DNA of 64,000 nt from an uncultured Cohaesibacter sp. (GCF_963682185.1 NZ_OY821667.1:558001-622000), one strand, 5' to 3'. Shown: positions 18,540 to 28,874, counted from the stretch's first letter. Notes: a model not told the origin generated them from the letters alone. Program-made: numbers and translations.

Positions 18540-20198
18540 TCAGCCTCTGTCACGGAACCCGTTGGTGATTGGATAGCGCCGGTCGCGACCGAAATTCTTC
18601 TCGCTGAGCTTGACGCCCGGCGCAGACTGGCGGCGCTTATATTCGGCGATATAAAGCAGATGTTCTATGCGGCGCACCAGATCTGGTGCATGGCCTCGCT
18701 CGACGATTTCTTCGACGCCCATTTCCTTCTCGACGAGGCATTCCAGAATGTCGTCCAGAACCGGATATTCAGGCAAGCTGTCCTGATCGGTCTGGTTCTC
18801 ACGCAATTCCGCTGTCGGTGCCTTGGAAATGATATTGGCCGGGATGACCTCCCCAGCTGGCCCCAAAGCCCCGTCGGGCTTGTGCTGGTTACGCCATGCA
18901 GAAAGATGGTAGACCGCCATCTTGTAGAGATCCTTGATCGGGTTGAAACCGCCATTCATGTCGCCATAAAGCGTGGCATAGCCAACGGACATTTCAGACT
19001 TGTTGCCCGTGGTCACAACCATATTGCCGAACTTGTTCGATACGGCCATCAGAATGGTACCACGCGCACGGGACTGAAGGTTTTCTTCTGTCACGCCCTC
19101 GTCTGTGCCCTCAAACAGGCCAGACAGGGCTTCCGAGAAGCCTTCAACCGGCTTGACGATATCAACGACATCATAGCGCACACCAAGTGCCTTGGCGCAA
19201 TCGGCAGCATCTTTGAGACTCTCATCGGATGTATAGCGATAAGGCAGCATCACGCAATGCACACGATCTGCACCAAGAGCATCCACGGCCAACGCCGCAC
19301 AGATTGCCGAATCGATACCGCCTGAAAGCCCCAGCACAACACCAGGGAACCGGTTTTTGTTGACATAATCGCGCAGCCCCAGCATGCAGGCAGACCAGGC
19401 GCTTGCATCGCGGTCCATCACAGGTTCGATTGGGCCGGAAAGCATCCATTTTCCGTCGATGCGCTCGGCAACGAGAACCTGTTGATCCTCGGCAAAACCG
19501 ACCATCTGCATGGCCAGCGACCGGTCGCCATTCAGCGCAAAGGAAGCACCGTCAAACACCAGTTCATCCTGTCCGCCAACCTGATTGAGATAGACCAGCG
19601 GCAGCTCCGTTTCGATCACGCGCTGGATGGCAACCTGCTGACGCACTTCCCATTTATCCAGATTGAATGGGGACCCATTGGGTACCACCAGAAGCTCTGC
19701 GCCTGTTTCGGCCAGACATTCGCACACTTCGATATCCCAGATATCTTCGCAAATGGGCACACCAACAGCCACACCGCGCAAATTGATCGGCCCCGGCATC
19801 GGGCCAGCGGCGAACACGCGCTTTTCGTCAAACACACCATAGTTCGGCAGATCGGCCTTGTAGCGCACGGCCTGCACTTCGCCATTATCCAGAAGACAAA
19901 CAGCGTTATAAAGCCGCTCTCCGTCCACCCATGGCGAGCCAATCAGGATGGCTGGAGCGTCGCCTTCAGTCAATTCGGCAAGCTTTTCCACCTGCTCACG
20001 GCAGGCCGCCTGAAAGGCAGGCTTCAGAACGAGATCCTCAGGCGGATAGCCCGAGATGAACAGCTCACTGAGCACCAGACAATCCGCGCCCTGTTCGGCA
20101 GCGACTTTGTGAGCAGCGCGGGCCATTTCGGCGTTACCCGCAATATCCCCCAGATGGGGATTGAGTTGAGCAAGGCTGAAAACAAGTCTTTCGGTCAC
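18540..20198 (-). CDS. nadE: Glutamine-dependent NAD+ synthetase
   Basis: Converts nicotinate adenine dinucleotide to NAD+ using glutamine-derived ammonia and ATP. Two domains are visible: an N-terminal nitrilase-type glutaminase with the triad E45, K114 and C150 (GVPICEDIWD), and a C-terminal ATP-pyrophosphatase domain with GLSGGIDSAICAAL. The 552-residue length fits this two-domain type. gltX follows 45 bp downstream, so they may form an operon. Confidence 0.95.
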   Translation of the reverse strand: MTERLVFSLAQLNPHLGDIAGNAEMARAAHKVAAEQGADCLVLSELFISGYPPEDLVLKPAFQAACREQVEKLAELTEGDAPAILIGSPWVDGERLYNAVCLLDNGEVQAVRYKADLPNYGVFDEKRVFAAGPMPGPINLRGVAVGVPICEDIWDIEVCECLAETGAELLVVPNGSPFNLDKWEVRQQVAIQRVIETELPLVYLNQVGGQDELVFDGASFALNGDRSLAMQMVGFAEDQQVLVAERIDGKWMLSGPIEPVMDRDASAWSACMLGLRDYVNKNRFPGVVLGLSGGIDSAICAALAVDALGADRVHCVMLPYRYTSDESLKDAADCAKALGVRYDVVDIVKPVEGFSEALSGLFEGTDEGVTEENLQSRARGTILMAVSNKFGNMVVTTGNKSEMSVGYATLYGDMNGGFNPIKDLYKMAVYHLSAWRNQHKPDGALGPAGEVIPANIISKAPTAELRENQTDQDSLPEYPVLDDILECLVEKEMGVEEIVERGHAPDLVRRIEHLLYIAEYKRRQSAPGVKLSEKNFGRDRRYPITNGFRDRG

Positions 20199-20367
20199 GG
20201 CGCGATCCTGTATTGCAATAGTGTTATTGAAGCGGGGAGCTTACAAACTCTCGACTAAAGATATAAAGCCAGAGAATGCGATAATCCAATGTAAAGTGAC
20301 CAGAGCAGCTATCCTATTTGACGCATTCCAGTTTTCAAGGCCACCCACAAACAACTGCGGCAAAAGA

Positions 20368-20393
20368 AAAGCCCGACTGAGTGCCGGGCTTTC
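20368..20393 (-). terminator. Rho-independent terminator of the DAHP synthase gene
   Basis: AAAGCCCG and CGGGCTTT arms enclose a 10-nt loop, and the minus strand continues CTTTTCTTTTG. It lies 24 bp past the aroG stop, between it and nadE. Confidence 0.75.
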
Positions 20394-20416
20394 ATGAATG
20401 GAATCAGGAAGCGATC

Positions 20417-21799
20417 TTAATAAGGCGCAATTTCGCTCGCTTCGAGGCTGGCGCGGTGCTTCTTGATATTGTCGGCAATCAGGAAAGCCAGCTCCAGAGA
20501 CTGATCCGCATTGAGGCGCGGATCGCAGACCGTATGGTAGCGATCAGACAGGTCATCTTCAGAAATGGCATGGGCACCACCGGTGCATTCCGTGACATTC
20601 TTGCCGGTCATCTCAACATGCACACCACCGGGATAAGTGCCCTCGGAGCGGTGAACAGCAAAGAAGCTCTCAACCTCTTTCAGGATGCGCTCGAACGGAC
20701 GGGTCTTGTAGCCATTGGCTGCCTTGACCACGTTGCCATGCATCGGGTCGCAGGACCACAACACCTTGTGCCCTTCCCGTTTGACGGCTTTGACAAGATT
20801 TGGCAGATGATCAAAGACCTTGTCGGCGCCAAAACGCGTGATCAGCGTCAACCGACCAGCTTCATTGTCCGGGTTGAGCACTTCGATCAAACGAAGCAGC
20901 TCGTCAGGCGTCATGCTCGGACCGCATTTCAAACCAATCGGGTTTTCAATGCCGCGGAAGAATTCAACATGCGCATGATCGATCTGGCGCGTGCGGTCAC
21001 CAATCCAGAGCATATGGCCAGAGGTGGCATAATGCAGACCGGTGGTCGAATCGACGCGCGTGAAGGCCTGTTCATAGCCAAGCAGAAGGGCCTCATGGCT
21101 TGTGAAGAAATCCGTGGACCGCAGGGTTTCCGTCTTGGAAGGCTCTACACCGCAAGCACGCATGAAAGCCATGGCCTCGGTGATGCGGTCGGCCAACTCG
21201 CGATAACGCGGGCCTTGCGGACTATCCTTGAGGAAGTCCATCGTCCACTTATGTACATGATCCAGATTGGCATACCCACCCTGCGCGAAGGCACGCAGCA
21301 GGTTCAGCGTAGCCGCTGACTGGCGATAAGCCATGATCATGCGCTGCGGATCGGGCACACGGGAGTCGCTGCTAAAACCGGTATCGTTGATGATGTCGCC
21401 TCGATAGCTTGGCAGTTCCACACCGTCAACAGTCTCTGTCGGCGAGGAACGCGGCTTGGCGAACTGACCAGCAATACGGCCAACCTTGACCACCGGAGAA
21501 GCGGCGGCAAAAGTCAGCACGGCTGCCATTTGCAGGAACACACGGAAGAAATCGCGAATATTGTCAGGATGATGTTCCACGAACGCTTCAGCGCAATCGC
21601 CGCCCTGAAGCAGGAACCCTTCACCTTCAGCAACTCGCGCCAACTGCTTACGCAATTTGCGCGCCTCGCCAGCAAAGACCAAAGGCGGATAAGTGGCAAG
21701 CGTGCCTTCAACAGCGGCTACTGCTTCGGCATCGGGATAATCCGGCACCTGCTGGATCGGCATTGATCTCCAGCTGTCCGGTGTCCAGGTCTTGCTCAT
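20417..21799 (-). CDS. aroG: Class II 3-deoxy-7-phosphoheptulonate (DAHP) synthase
   Basis: Condenses phosphoenolpyruvate with erythrose 4-phosphate, the first step of the shikimate pathway. At 460 residues with [20 protein letters not shown] at the start, [12 protein letters not shown], and [16 protein letters not shown] near the end, it is the plant-like class II (AroAII) enzyme, usual in alphaproteobacteria and unrelated in sequence to E. coli AroF/G/H. GAGGACAAA lies before the ATG. It is monocistronic, with its own terminator; a 5' leader hairpin is seen at 21853-21897. Confidence 0.93.
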   Translation of the reverse strand: MSKTWTPDSWRSMPIQQVPDYPDAEAVAAVEGTLATYPPLVFAGEARKLRKQLARVAEGEGFLLQGGDCAEAFVEHHPDNIRDFFRVFLQMAAVLTFAAASPVVKVGRIAGQFAKPRSSPTETVDGVELPSYRGDIINDTGFSSDSRVPDPQRMIMAYRQSAATLNLLRAFAQGGYANLDHVHKWTMDFLKDSPQGPRYRELADRITEAMAFMRACGVEPSKTETLRSTDFFTSHEALLLGYEQAFTRVDSTTGLHYATSGHMLWIGDRTRQIDHAHVEFFRGIENPIGLKCGPSMTPDELLRLIEVLNPDNEAGRLTLITRFGADKVFDHLPNLVKAVKREGHKVLWSCDPMHGNVVKAANGYKTRPFERILKEVESFFAVHRSEGTYPGGVHVEMTGKNVTECTGGAHAISEDDLSDRYHTVCDPRLNADQSLELAFLIADNIKKHRASLEASEIAPY

Positions 21800-21852
21800 T
21801 TTGTCCTCTTTTCACTCTGCTGATCGCCTGTAACACAGGCCTGTAAAATAAA

Positions 21853-21897
21853 CCGACCCCACTGATCTCACGAGAGGATCGTAAACAAAGGGGTCGG
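21853..21897 (-). terminator. Hairpin upstream of aroG: der terminator or leader structure
   Basis: CCGACCCC and GGGGTCGG form an 8-bp GC-rich stem with a 29-nt loop. On the minus strand TTTATTTT follows. It is 162 bp past the der stop and about 55 bp before the aroG start. TATAAC at 21903-21908 could be a -10 box that would place the hairpin at the very 5' end of the aroG mRNA. Confidence 0.45.
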
Positions 21898-22058
21898 CGA
21901 AGGTGTTATACACATCAAGCTAGGGCGATGCCACAGAAGTTTGCGCAAATCTATGGAAAAATGCGTCATCAATTGGTCACAAAATGACAAACTGACAGAT
22001 CGAAATTCATAGATATTACAAAAGCAGGATCATTTCTGACAAAAACTCGAAAGAGCTG

Positions 22059-23510
22059 CTAATAAATCTTCCGTTTGGTCGCTTTTGCTGCATAGGGGTT
22101 ATCACCCTTGCGCATCAACATACGCACCGGAACGGCGGGAATCTTAAAGGTATCACGCAAGTCATTGAGCAAATAGCGCTGATAACTATCCGGCAGATCT
22201 TCCGGGCGTGAGCACATGACCACAAAGGTTGGCGGACGCGTCTTGATCTGGGTGACATAACGCACCTTGATACGACGACCACCGACAGCCGGTGGTGGAT
22301 GCCCTTGGGTGGCTCCATTGAGCCAACGGTTGAGACGTGATGTGGAAACACGGCGGTTCCAGACCTCATAGATATCAAGCACCGATTTCATCAGCCGATC
22401 CAGATTCTTGCCCGTCAGACCGGAAACCGGAACAAGCGGCACATCGCGCATCTGCGGCAGAAGGCGGGTTGCCTTCTCGCGCAGCTCGGCCATCATCTCT
22501 TGCGGTTTCTCGACAAGATCCCACTTGTTAAGAGCAATCACGATGGCGCGCCCTTCCCGACCGACGAGATCGGCAATTTGCAGATCCTGTTTCTCAAAAG
22601 GCTTGGTCACGTCCAGCGTCACAATCACCACTTCGGCAAACTGGATCGAGCGCAGCGCATCAGATACGGAAAGCTTCTCGAGCTTTTCCTGCACACGCGC
22701 CTTGCGCCGCATGCCAGCTGTATCAAACAGCTTGAACTTGCGATCCCGGAATTCCCAATTCACCGAGATGGAGTCGCGCGTAATGCCTGCTTCCGGTCCG
22801 GTCAACAAGCGATCTTCGCCGATGAGATTGTTGATGAGCGTAGACTTGCCCGCATTCGGGCGTCCGACAATGGCGACCCGCAGGGGTTTGGTCGGATCGT
22901 AAAGCGGGGTCTCGGATTCGTCATCCTCGATATCAACATCAACCAGAGGACCATCATCCTCGGCAAGAGCTGCATCAATGGCATCGGCTTCATCACTGCC
23001 GAGTTTGGCTCTCTTTTCCTCATCATATTTGACGAGTTCTTCATAAAGATCCGCCATGCCAATACCATGCTCAGCCGAGAGCGGCATAGGCTCACCCAAC
23101 CCCAGTGAAAAGGCTTCATAATATCCGGCGTCAGAGGCTTTGCCTTCTGACTTGTTGGCCAGCAAGATGGTCGGTTTGCCAGCCTTGCGCACCATGGATG
23201 CGAAATGCTCATCCATCGGCGTTGTGCCAGCACGCGCATCCATCATGAAAAGAACCACATCGGCCATACTGATGGCTTCTTCGGTCTGCAGGCGCATGCG
23301 TGTTTCCAGCGCATCCTCTTCGGCCACTTCCAAACCGGCGGTATCGATGATGTTGATATGCAGATCGCCCAGCTGCACCTCGCTCTCGCGCCGGTCACGG
23401 GTAACCCCCGGACGGTCATCAACGAGCGCCAGCTTCTTGCCAACCAACCGGTTGAACAGCGTGGATTTGCCAACATTGGGGCGGCCCACAATGGCTACAT
23501 TCAGTTTCAT
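22059..23510 (-). CDS. der: Ribosome-assembly GTPase Der (EngA)
   Basis: An essential tandem-GTPase that helps mature the 50S subunit. Two complete G domains are seen: [11 protein letters not shown] near residue 8 with NKSE, and [14 protein letters not shown] in the middle with NKWD. A KH-like C-terminal domain ends in [11 protein letters not shown]. The linker between the G domains is acidic, as usual. Length 483. It lies downstream of yfgM and bamB on the same strand, the order also found in E. coli. Confidence 0.96.
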   Translation of the reverse strand: MKLNVAIVGRPNVGKSTLFNRLVGKKLALVDDRPGVTRDRRESEVQLGDLHINIIDTAGLEVAEEDALETRMRLQTEEAISMADVVLFMMDARAGTTPMDEHFASMVRKAGKPTILLANKSEGKASDAGYYEAFSLGLGEPMPLSAEHGIGMADLYEELVKYDEEKRAKLGSDEADAIDAALAEDDGPLVDVDIEDDESETPLYDPTKPLRVAIVGRPNAGKSTLINNLIGEDRLLTGPEAGITRDSISVNWEFRDRKFKLFDTAGMRRKARVQEKLEKLSVSDALRSIQFAEVVIVTLDVTKPFEKQDLQIADLVGREGRAIVIALNKWDLVEKPQEMMAELREKATRLLPQMRDVPLVPVSGLTGKNLDRLMKSVLDIYEVWNRRVSTSRLNRWLNGATQGHPPPAVGGRRIKVRYVTQIKTRPPTFVVMCSRPEDLPDSYQRYLLNDLRDTFKIPAVPVRMLMRKGDNPYAAKATKRKIY

Positions 23511-23588
23511 TTCACTTCGTCCAAACAGATCGAATGAGGTTGGCAGCGCAAAGAGATCTGCGTAGCCCTATCCTCTAAATAGCACGGC

Positions 23589-23617
23589 ACCCCGGAGCCG
23601 CAAAGCAACTCCGGGGT
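23589..23617 (-). terminator. Hairpin between bamB and der
   Basis: ACCCCGGAG and CTCCGGGGT form a perfect 9-bp stem with an 11-nt loop, 49 bp past the bamB stop. No clear T-tract follows on the minus strand, so it may be a processing or stability element rather than a full terminator. Confidence 0.45.
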
Positions 23618-23665
23618 TACCAATGAATTCCTAAGGTTTCCCAACCGCTAAAAAAGAGGGAGCCT

Positions 23666-25033
23666 CTAGTTATAAGCGGACAGACGACCCGATCCGCTCA
23701 GCATGATCAGACGACCACTCACGGCAATTGGGGCGATAAAGACGGGATCCTTGATATCTCTGGTCAGCACTATGCTCCCGTTTTTCGGGTCCACAGCGGC
23801 CAGTTTTCCGTCGTTGGATGTCACCCAAAGGCGACTGCCTGCCAACACAGGACCGGCCCAACTCGTACTTTTCTTCTTGCTTCTAACCGAAGGCAGCTGA
23901 CTTGACCAGCGAATTTTACCGGTTTTCTTGTTAAGAGCCACAATCCGGTCATCCAGATCGACAACGAATATGCTGTTGCCCGCAACAACGGGCGCATGCA
24001 CCGAGCCCAAAGACCTGTCCCAGATCCGTTCGCCATCACGCACGCGCAGGGCAATCGTATTGCCGCTCACGCTCGACGCATAGACGACGCCATCAGAGAC
24101 GACCGGGCCACCGGCGATTGCCGAGATACCCGAGATCGCGTAGCGACGAGTGCCTTGAACGAGGGTGTCAGACCAACGCATTTCACCCGACTTGATATCC
24201 AGCGCCACAAGCTCACCGGACGTGCCGGAAAACAGAACCGTGTTACCGCTGATAGCAGGCGCACCAGATCCCAGCAAACCGGTTCCCTGAGGAATACCCT
24301 CAAAGGTCCAGAGCTCACCGCCATCAGAAACATTGACAGCGAACAGGGAGTTCGTGGCTGAAACGGCAAGGACCGTATTGCCAACAACAACCGGAGCCCC
24401 GCGCGCAGGCGCATCAAGCTGGAAGGTCCAGAGACGGCGACCGCTGCCGGCATCCAGCGCAACAAGCTCGCTAAAGCCGGTCGCAGCAAAAACGCGCGCG
24501 CTATCCATGGTCACCGCACCACCAATGGACACGCCTTTTTCATTCTGGGGTCTCACTGAGACATTCCAGATACGGCCGCCATTGGAGGCATTATATAACG
24601 AGACAGCCCCGTCAGGACTGTAAACAGCAACCCGTCCGCCAACAGACACAGGGCGTGCCGCAGCGCGCTCATCAGAGTCGCCTCCGCGAATGGCCGCATT
24701 GGCGCTCCATACGCGAGCCCCCTGCCCGCTCAAGGAAACGTTTGGCGGATTGTTGGTCGTCGGACCACCGGCCTGTGACCAGGAAGAGAAATCGACAGCT
24801 CCCGGAATGGATACCGGCGAGGTGTCTTCCACCTTGGCAACAGCAGCTGTCTCAAACAGCGACTGTCGCTCGCCCGGCAAAACTTCTTCCGGCGTGCTGA
24901 ACGGGTTCACGTCGCTCGCAAAATCAGTCACGCTGGAACACCCGGCCAAACCGAGCAGAAGTGCTACCATCGCAGCCTTGCCGGCATATGCCAGAGAGCG
25001 CGTTTCGGTTTTCACACCCGATACAGGTCTCAT
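23666..25033 (-). CDS. bamB: Outer-membrane assembly lipoprotein BamB
   Basis: Part of the BAM complex that inserts beta-barrel proteins into the outer membrane. A lipoprotein signal (AAMVALLLGLAGCSS, lipid-carrying C32) leads into an eight-bladed PQQ-like beta-propeller, with blade motifs such as GGRIWNVSVRPQN, SGRRLWTFQLDAPARGAPV and DGERIWDRSLGSVHAPVV. Length 455. Its ATGA start overlaps the stop of the yfgM-like gene, showing translational coupling, and der follows. Confidence 0.92.
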   Translation of the reverse strand: MRPVSGVKTETRSLAYAGKAAMVALLLGLAGCSSVTDFASDVNPFSTPEEVLPGERQSLFETAAVAKVEDTSPVSIPGAVDFSSWSQAGGPTTNNPPNVSLSGQGARVWSANAAIRGGDSDERAAARPVSVGGRVAVYSPDGAVSLYNASNGGRIWNVSVRPQNEKGVSIGGAVTMDSARVFAATGFSELVALDAGSGRRLWTFQLDAPARGAPVVVGNTVLAVSATNSLFAVNVSDGGELWTFEGIPQGTGLLGSGAPAISGNTVLFSGTSGELVALDIKSGEMRWSDTLVQGTRRYAISGISAIAGGPVVSDGVVYASSVSGNTIALRVRDGERIWDRSLGSVHAPVVAGNSIFVVDLDDRIVALNKKTGKIRWSSQLPSVRSKKKSTSWAGPVLAGSRLWVTSNDGKLAAVDPKNGSIVLTRDIKDPVFIAPIAVSGRLIMLSGSGRLSAYN

Positions 25034-25722
25034 TCAGCAGCCTCCTTGGCAGAACTTTCGTCGCCTTCTTCAAATTGAGAGCGGATATATTTCACATAGA
25101 CTTCTGCGCGCTGACGCATTTCAGGCGGCGTTTCTGCATCCTGCGAAATCCGCTCTGCGATCGGCATTGCCTGAGCGTAATCCTGCTTTTCCAGATAAGC
25201 CAGCAACACCAATTCTCTGGCTGAATGACGGAACCCATTGTTATCCATCAACCCGGTCAGTTCATTGATCACTTCATCAGCCTTGCCCTGGTTGAGCATC
25301 AGAACATTGGCGCGGATGCGTGCAAGGCTCTGGATAACCGGCTGGACGTCCGGATTGTTGGCGACATCCTTGAAAAGAGAAACCGCTTCATCAACATCGC
25401 CGCTGGCAGCCTTTTCTGAGGCAATGCGCATTTCAGCAAGCAGCGGATAGCCACCAGCGCCATCTGCCTTGATCTGCTCAAGCGCGGCGAGCGCCTCATC
25501 CTTTTTGCCATCTTCAGAAAGGCTGAGCGCCTCGATGAAAGCATCACCGGCCTTGGCAGCCTGTGTCTGGCGCCAATATTCATAGCCCTTGTCCGCTGCA
25601 GTTCCCAAAACGATCAGAAGAGCAAAGCCGATCACATAGGGGCCGAACTTGTCCCACATGCTCTTGATCTGCTCATGGCGCAGCTCTTCATCGACTTCAC
25701 GGATAAAATCGGACTCAGACAT
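25030..25722 (-). CDS. YfgM-like tetratricopeptide membrane protein
   Basis: An about 230-residue protein with a cytoplasmic N-terminus (FIREVDEELRHEQIKSMWDK), one membrane helix (about residues 28-44) and a periplasmic TPR-like part. In E. coli YfgM interacts with the SecYEG/PpiD translocon. Two ATGs lie in tandem (25725 and 25722); the second has the better spacing from GAGGA. It is the first gene of the yfgM-bamB-der cluster and overlaps bamB by four bases. Confidence 0.85.
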   Translation of the reverse strand: MSESDFIREVDEELRHEQIKSMWDKFGPYVIGFALLIVLGTAADKGYEYWRQTQAAKAGDAFIEALSLSEDGKKDEALAALEQIKADGAGGYPLLAEMRIASEKAASGDVDEAVSLFKDVANNPDVQPVIQSLARIRANVLMLNQGKADEVINELTGLMDNNGFRHSARELVLLAYLEKQDYAQAMPIAERISQDAETPPEMRQRAEVYVKYIRSQFEEGDESSAKEAAE

Positions 25723-25725
25723 CAT

Positions 25726-26035
25726 TCCTCGCTTGCGCCGGACAATCGGGCCGGCAGACTTTCACTTCGACTGCCCGAAAGGCAGACCAATATTCCGTTT
25801 CTGTTGCGGGACATTAGCCGGTCCCAACACATGACGCAATCATGCAATGCGGCGCAATCCCCCTCGCAAGCGGGAAAAACCGGAAAAACCCCCAGAGTTA
25901 AGGCAAACAACCTGATATCACCCCGGTTTTCCCGGTAAAAGCGCTTGAAAGCTGACAGGATTCTCTCTTTGCCCACCAATCATGGCCGCAATTGGATCAA
26001 GACGACCTTCCAGCCAAAGAAAGCCCCTATTCACA
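25726..26035. other. Intergenic region with an inverted repeat
   Basis: No gene is supported here. CGGGAAAAACCGG (25871-25883) and CCGGTTTTCCCGG (25923-25935) are nearly perfect inverted repeats about 40 bp apart. They could form a terminator for the NnrU gene or an operator before yfgM. Confidence 0.4.
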
Positions 26036-26605
26036 TCAAAACAGCGGACTGACGCCAAAGAGCCATTCATGTAGGCCGAAAATCATGGCGGCATAAAAGA
26101 CAAGTCCGAGCAAAATAGCCCAAATATCCTGGCTCACCCTGCCTTCCGGAATGGTGACACGCCCTGCCGCGATGCGGCGCTTGAGGGAAATGCGATAGCT
26201 CACACCAAAAAAGAGGAAAAAGCCGAACAGAATCAGATCCGAAAGAGAGCCATTCGCCAGCAAATGGGCGAGTGCCCATGTCTTGATGGCAATCGAGAAG
26301 GGAGACGTAAGCTTCTGCTTTATCTTGCCTGAAAAAGCCCCCGAAAAAGCCAGAATGGAAGCGATCAGCATCAATGTCGCAGCAAGATGCTTTGTCCAGA
26401 TCGGCGGATACCAGAGAATAAGGGTTCCTTTAGCGTCGAAATAACCGATATAGATCAGTCCGACAGCAACAAGCGCGATCACACCGTGAAAGATGCGATA
26501 ACCCATCTCACCGAAGCGCAGGGTCAACCCGTCTTTCAGTTCGGCTTTCTGAGGCACCAAATGGATGACAAGAAAAAGGACAATACCAACCAGCAATAAA
26601 ACCAT
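26036..26605 (-). CDS. NnrU-family membrane protein, copy 1
   Basis: A 189-residue protein with five to six membrane helices. FLVIHLVPQKAELKDGL, the LILWYPPIWTKHLAATLMLIA stretch, and TWALAHLLANGSLSDLILFG are typical of NnrU. Family members were found beside nitrite/nitric-oxide reductase genes in Rhodobacter, and the fold relates to isoprenoid-pathway protein Z-ISO; a biochemical role is not settled. The frame runs to 26671, but ATG 26605 begins the first helix. No nitrogen-oxide reductase gene is nearby. A second family member lies at 49331. Confidence 0.83.
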   Translation of the reverse strand: MVLLLVGIVLFLVIHLVPQKAELKDGLTLRFGEMGYRIFHGVIALVAVGLIYIGYFDAKGTLILWYPPIWTKHLAATLMLIASILAFSGAFSGKIKQKLTSPFSIAIKTWALAHLLANGSLSDLILFGFFLFFGVSYRISLKRRIAAGRVTIPEGRVSQDIWAILLGLVFYAAMIFGLHEWLFGVSPLF

Positions 26606-26989
26606 ACGTCCACTCAACTCCTGAAAATGCGCGACACGATGAACATCGGCGCCCCAATTACGGGGAACCACTTAAAGCAAATCAGCGGTACAGTGCCCCA
26701 TAATAAAAGTCAAACGCTGAAGATTCATCATGGCCAAGGCTAACCAAAACGAGAAATGACAAACCCACTTGCGACCTTCTGTCCTTCAGTCGGGTTCAAC
26801 AGTCATTCAATAGAATAGAGGGTACAACAAAAGCATTGACCTTAGCTCGCAACTGCCGCACGCTCTCATTGTGAGATTTCCGCGCTTGCGAGGCACTTTT
26901 CTGCGCTGAATATCATCAAACCTGCTTTCTAAGGGAAATTTTGTTACCGACGGCATCCCCTTACGTTGCCGCAACAAAAGGAGCGACCT
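26606..26989. other. Divergent intergenic region before the DksA-type gene
   Basis: This gap lies between the NnrU gene (minus) and the zinc-finger gene (plus). Apart from the strong AAAAGGAG ribosome site just before 26990, I see no gene, repeat or clear promoter. Confidence 0.4.
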
Positions 26990-27343
26990 ATGCCTATTTC
27001 TCCCAAGACAGCGATGGAGCTATTGGAAGGAAAGCGCATCGAAATCGCAGCATTAAGCGATCTATCAAAAGAATCCAGGAATGTGGTAACCCTTGACCAG
27101 CAGAGCGTTGGTCGCCTTTCGCGTATGGATGCTCTGCAAAGTCAGGCCATGGCCAAAGAAACAGAGCGTCGTCGCGCGCTGGCACTTCAAAAAATAGAAA
27201 AGGCCTTCGAACGACTTGAGAGAGGCGACTTTGGCTATTGCGTGGAATGCGACGCCGAGATTCCCCTGGAGCGTCTGGAAATCGACCCGACCGCGACTCT
27301 TTGCGTAAAATGCGCAGCCAAAAAGGAAAAGAAGAAGAAGTAG
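26990..27343 (+). CDS. DksA/TraR-type C4 zinc-finger protein
   Basis: A 117-residue protein with a helical N-terminus and a C-terminal C4 zinc finger: C84 and C87 (GYCVECDAEI), C105 and C108 (LCVKCAAK). It ends in a lysine run. DksA-like proteins bind the secondary channel of RNA polymerase, but this short form (finger plus ERRRALALQKIEKAFERLERGDFG) is the common general TraR/DksA-family type and lacks the full coiled coil of DksA. The frame opens with TTG at 26966; ATG 26990 has AAAAGGAG in front. Confidence 0.85.
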   Translation: MPISPKTAMELLEGKRIEIAALSDLSKESRNVVTLDQQSVGRLSRMDALQSQAMAKETERRRALALQKIEKAFERLERGDFGYCVECDAEIPLERLEIDPTATLCVKCAAKKEKKKK

Positions 27344-27583
27344 GCAAAGGACAAACGACTCTGCCACATGCGCCGCTAGTGAGACGCAAAAGATACACTT
27401 TCCATTTTTTTCTTGGGTAAAACCCTTATGCTGTATCAAGAGATCTTCTTATTCGGCAAGAAATGGGTAATCTGCGCTTGAATTTATCGGGTTTGCCGCC
27501 TCGAATCCTTCAATTGATTCCTTTTGCAGGCGCAAACGCAGGTTTCATTGAAGATTTCAGTTTTCCTAAAAAGGGGCATCATC

Positions 27584-28072
27584 ATGCTGGCGCGGGGCCA
27601 TTCGTTGATTTCTTACCTCAAGACCCAAATAAAAGCTCCATTGAGCAAAACAGCTGCCTTGGGGTTGATTCTGACCGCTCTTTTGGGAGCTGCCCCGAGT
27701 TTTGCGACGGTCAACGACGAGATCCAGATCCGAGTTGATCTTGCCAAGCAGAAAATGTTTGTCTCAATCAATGGCTGGAAAAAATACACTTGGCCCATTT
27801 CTTCTGCACGCGAGGGCTTTGATACCCCTGAAGGGCTTTATCGCCCGACCCGCATGTATGAAACCTACCGGTCAAAAGAATATAATAATGCGCCAATGCC
27901 TTACTCGATCTTCTTCTACCGCGGCTATGCCATTCATGGAACTTCGGCAGTGAAATCTCTGGGCACACCAGCCTCTCACGGCTGCATTCGTCTGGATCCG
28001 GACAATGCCAAACAGCTTTATGAACTGGTAGACGTGAACGGCAAGAATAATACGCGTGTATTTATTCACTAA
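27584..28072 (+). CDS. L,D-transpeptidase (YkuD domain), copy 1
   Basis: A secreted cysteine transpeptidase that forms 3-3 cross-links in peptidoglycan or attaches proteins to it. From ATG 27584 it has 162 residues: a signal peptide ending about ATVND, then a YkuD domain with H118 (YAIHGTSAV), H132 and the catalytic C134 (PASHGCIRLDPDNA). There is no separate substrate-binding domain. The frame is open to 27524, but 27584 has AAAGGGG upstream. A paralogue follows 200 bp downstream in the same direction. Confidence 0.85.
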   Translation: MLARGHSLISYLKTQIKAPLSKTAALGLILTALLGAAPSFATVNDEIQIRVDLAKQKMFVSINGWKKYTWPISSAREGFDTPEGLYRPTRMYETYRSKEYNNAPMPYSIFFYRGYAIHGTSAVKSLGTPASHGCIRLDPDNAKQLYELVDVNGKNNTRVFIH

Positions 28073-28271
28073 ATAGCATAGACCTGAGAGCTCCCGCCGC
28101 CTAACGAGCACTTCAGCAAAGCGGCGGAGCAAGCAACGCAACCAATCCTTTACCTTAATATCTAAAATTTAATTCAAATCCGGTCTCCCAACCCGTCAGC
28201 TAGAAGAATTTTAAGATCTGGCATCAAAGCTGGAAGTAACGCGAGATACTTCTCATGACGGGATTGAGATC

Positions 28272-28820
28272 ATGATGCTGCAACGAGTAATGATAAGTCT
28301 GGCTTGTTTGACGCTATTGAGTAGTCAGGCTCTGGCAACCACATCATCTGCTACGCCCCAAGAAGCAACCATCATCGCAGCACCAAAGAGCCAGCCGATC
28401 TCGGGTGAATTACGCTTGCTTGGAGAAACCGCCTCCCACAGGAAATCTGCGCCAGACAAACCGATCATCGCCAAAATCGACATTTCCGAACAGCGCATGA
28501 ATGTTTATGTCAACGGTCTGATCACGCACAGCTGGAAAGTCTCTACGGCACGCCGGGGCTACTTCACCCCTAGGGGGGAATATGCTCCCTACCGTATGCA
28601 CACAATGTGGCGCTCAAGAAAATACAACAATGCGCCAATGCCTTATGCCGTTTTCTTTCACAAGGGCTGGGCCATTCACGGCACGACCTCCATTTCGCGC
28701 CTCGGGCGCCCAGCCTCCCACGGCTGTGTCCGCCTGCACCCTGACAATGCGAAGATCCTCTTCAAACTGATCAAGGCGGCTGGCGGCATGAAGTCGGCCA
28801 AGGTGGTCATTTCCAACTAG
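28272..28820 (+). CDS. L,D-transpeptidase (YkuD domain), copy 2
   Basis: A 182-residue paralogue of the preceding enzyme. The signal peptide (LACLTLLSSQALA) is followed by about 45 linker residues and a YkuD domain with H136 (WAIHGTTSI), H150 and C152 (PASHGCVRLHPDNA). The two enzymes share KxYNNAPMPY and the catalytic region, which suggests an old tandem duplication. Its longer linker after the signal may let it reach a different site on the wall. A terminator follows at 28875. Confidence 0.88.
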   Translation: MMLQRVMISLACLTLLSSQALATTSSATPQEATIIAAPKSQPISGELRLLGETASHRKSAPDKPIIAKIDISEQRMNVYVNGLITHSWKVSTARRGYFTPRGEYAPYRMHTMWRSRKYNNAPMPYAVFFHKGWAIHGTTSISRLGRPASHGCVRLHPDNAKILFKLIKAAGGMKSAKVVISN

Positions 28821-28874
28821 ACATGTCTCCTGCCCCACCTCCTCCCGGGGCTTCCTCCTCAAGGAGACATTAAG

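Noticed and set aside
25722..25979. 85-codon minus-strand frame before yfgM
   Set aside because: No ribosome site and no similarity recognised; it overlaps the start of a conserved gene.
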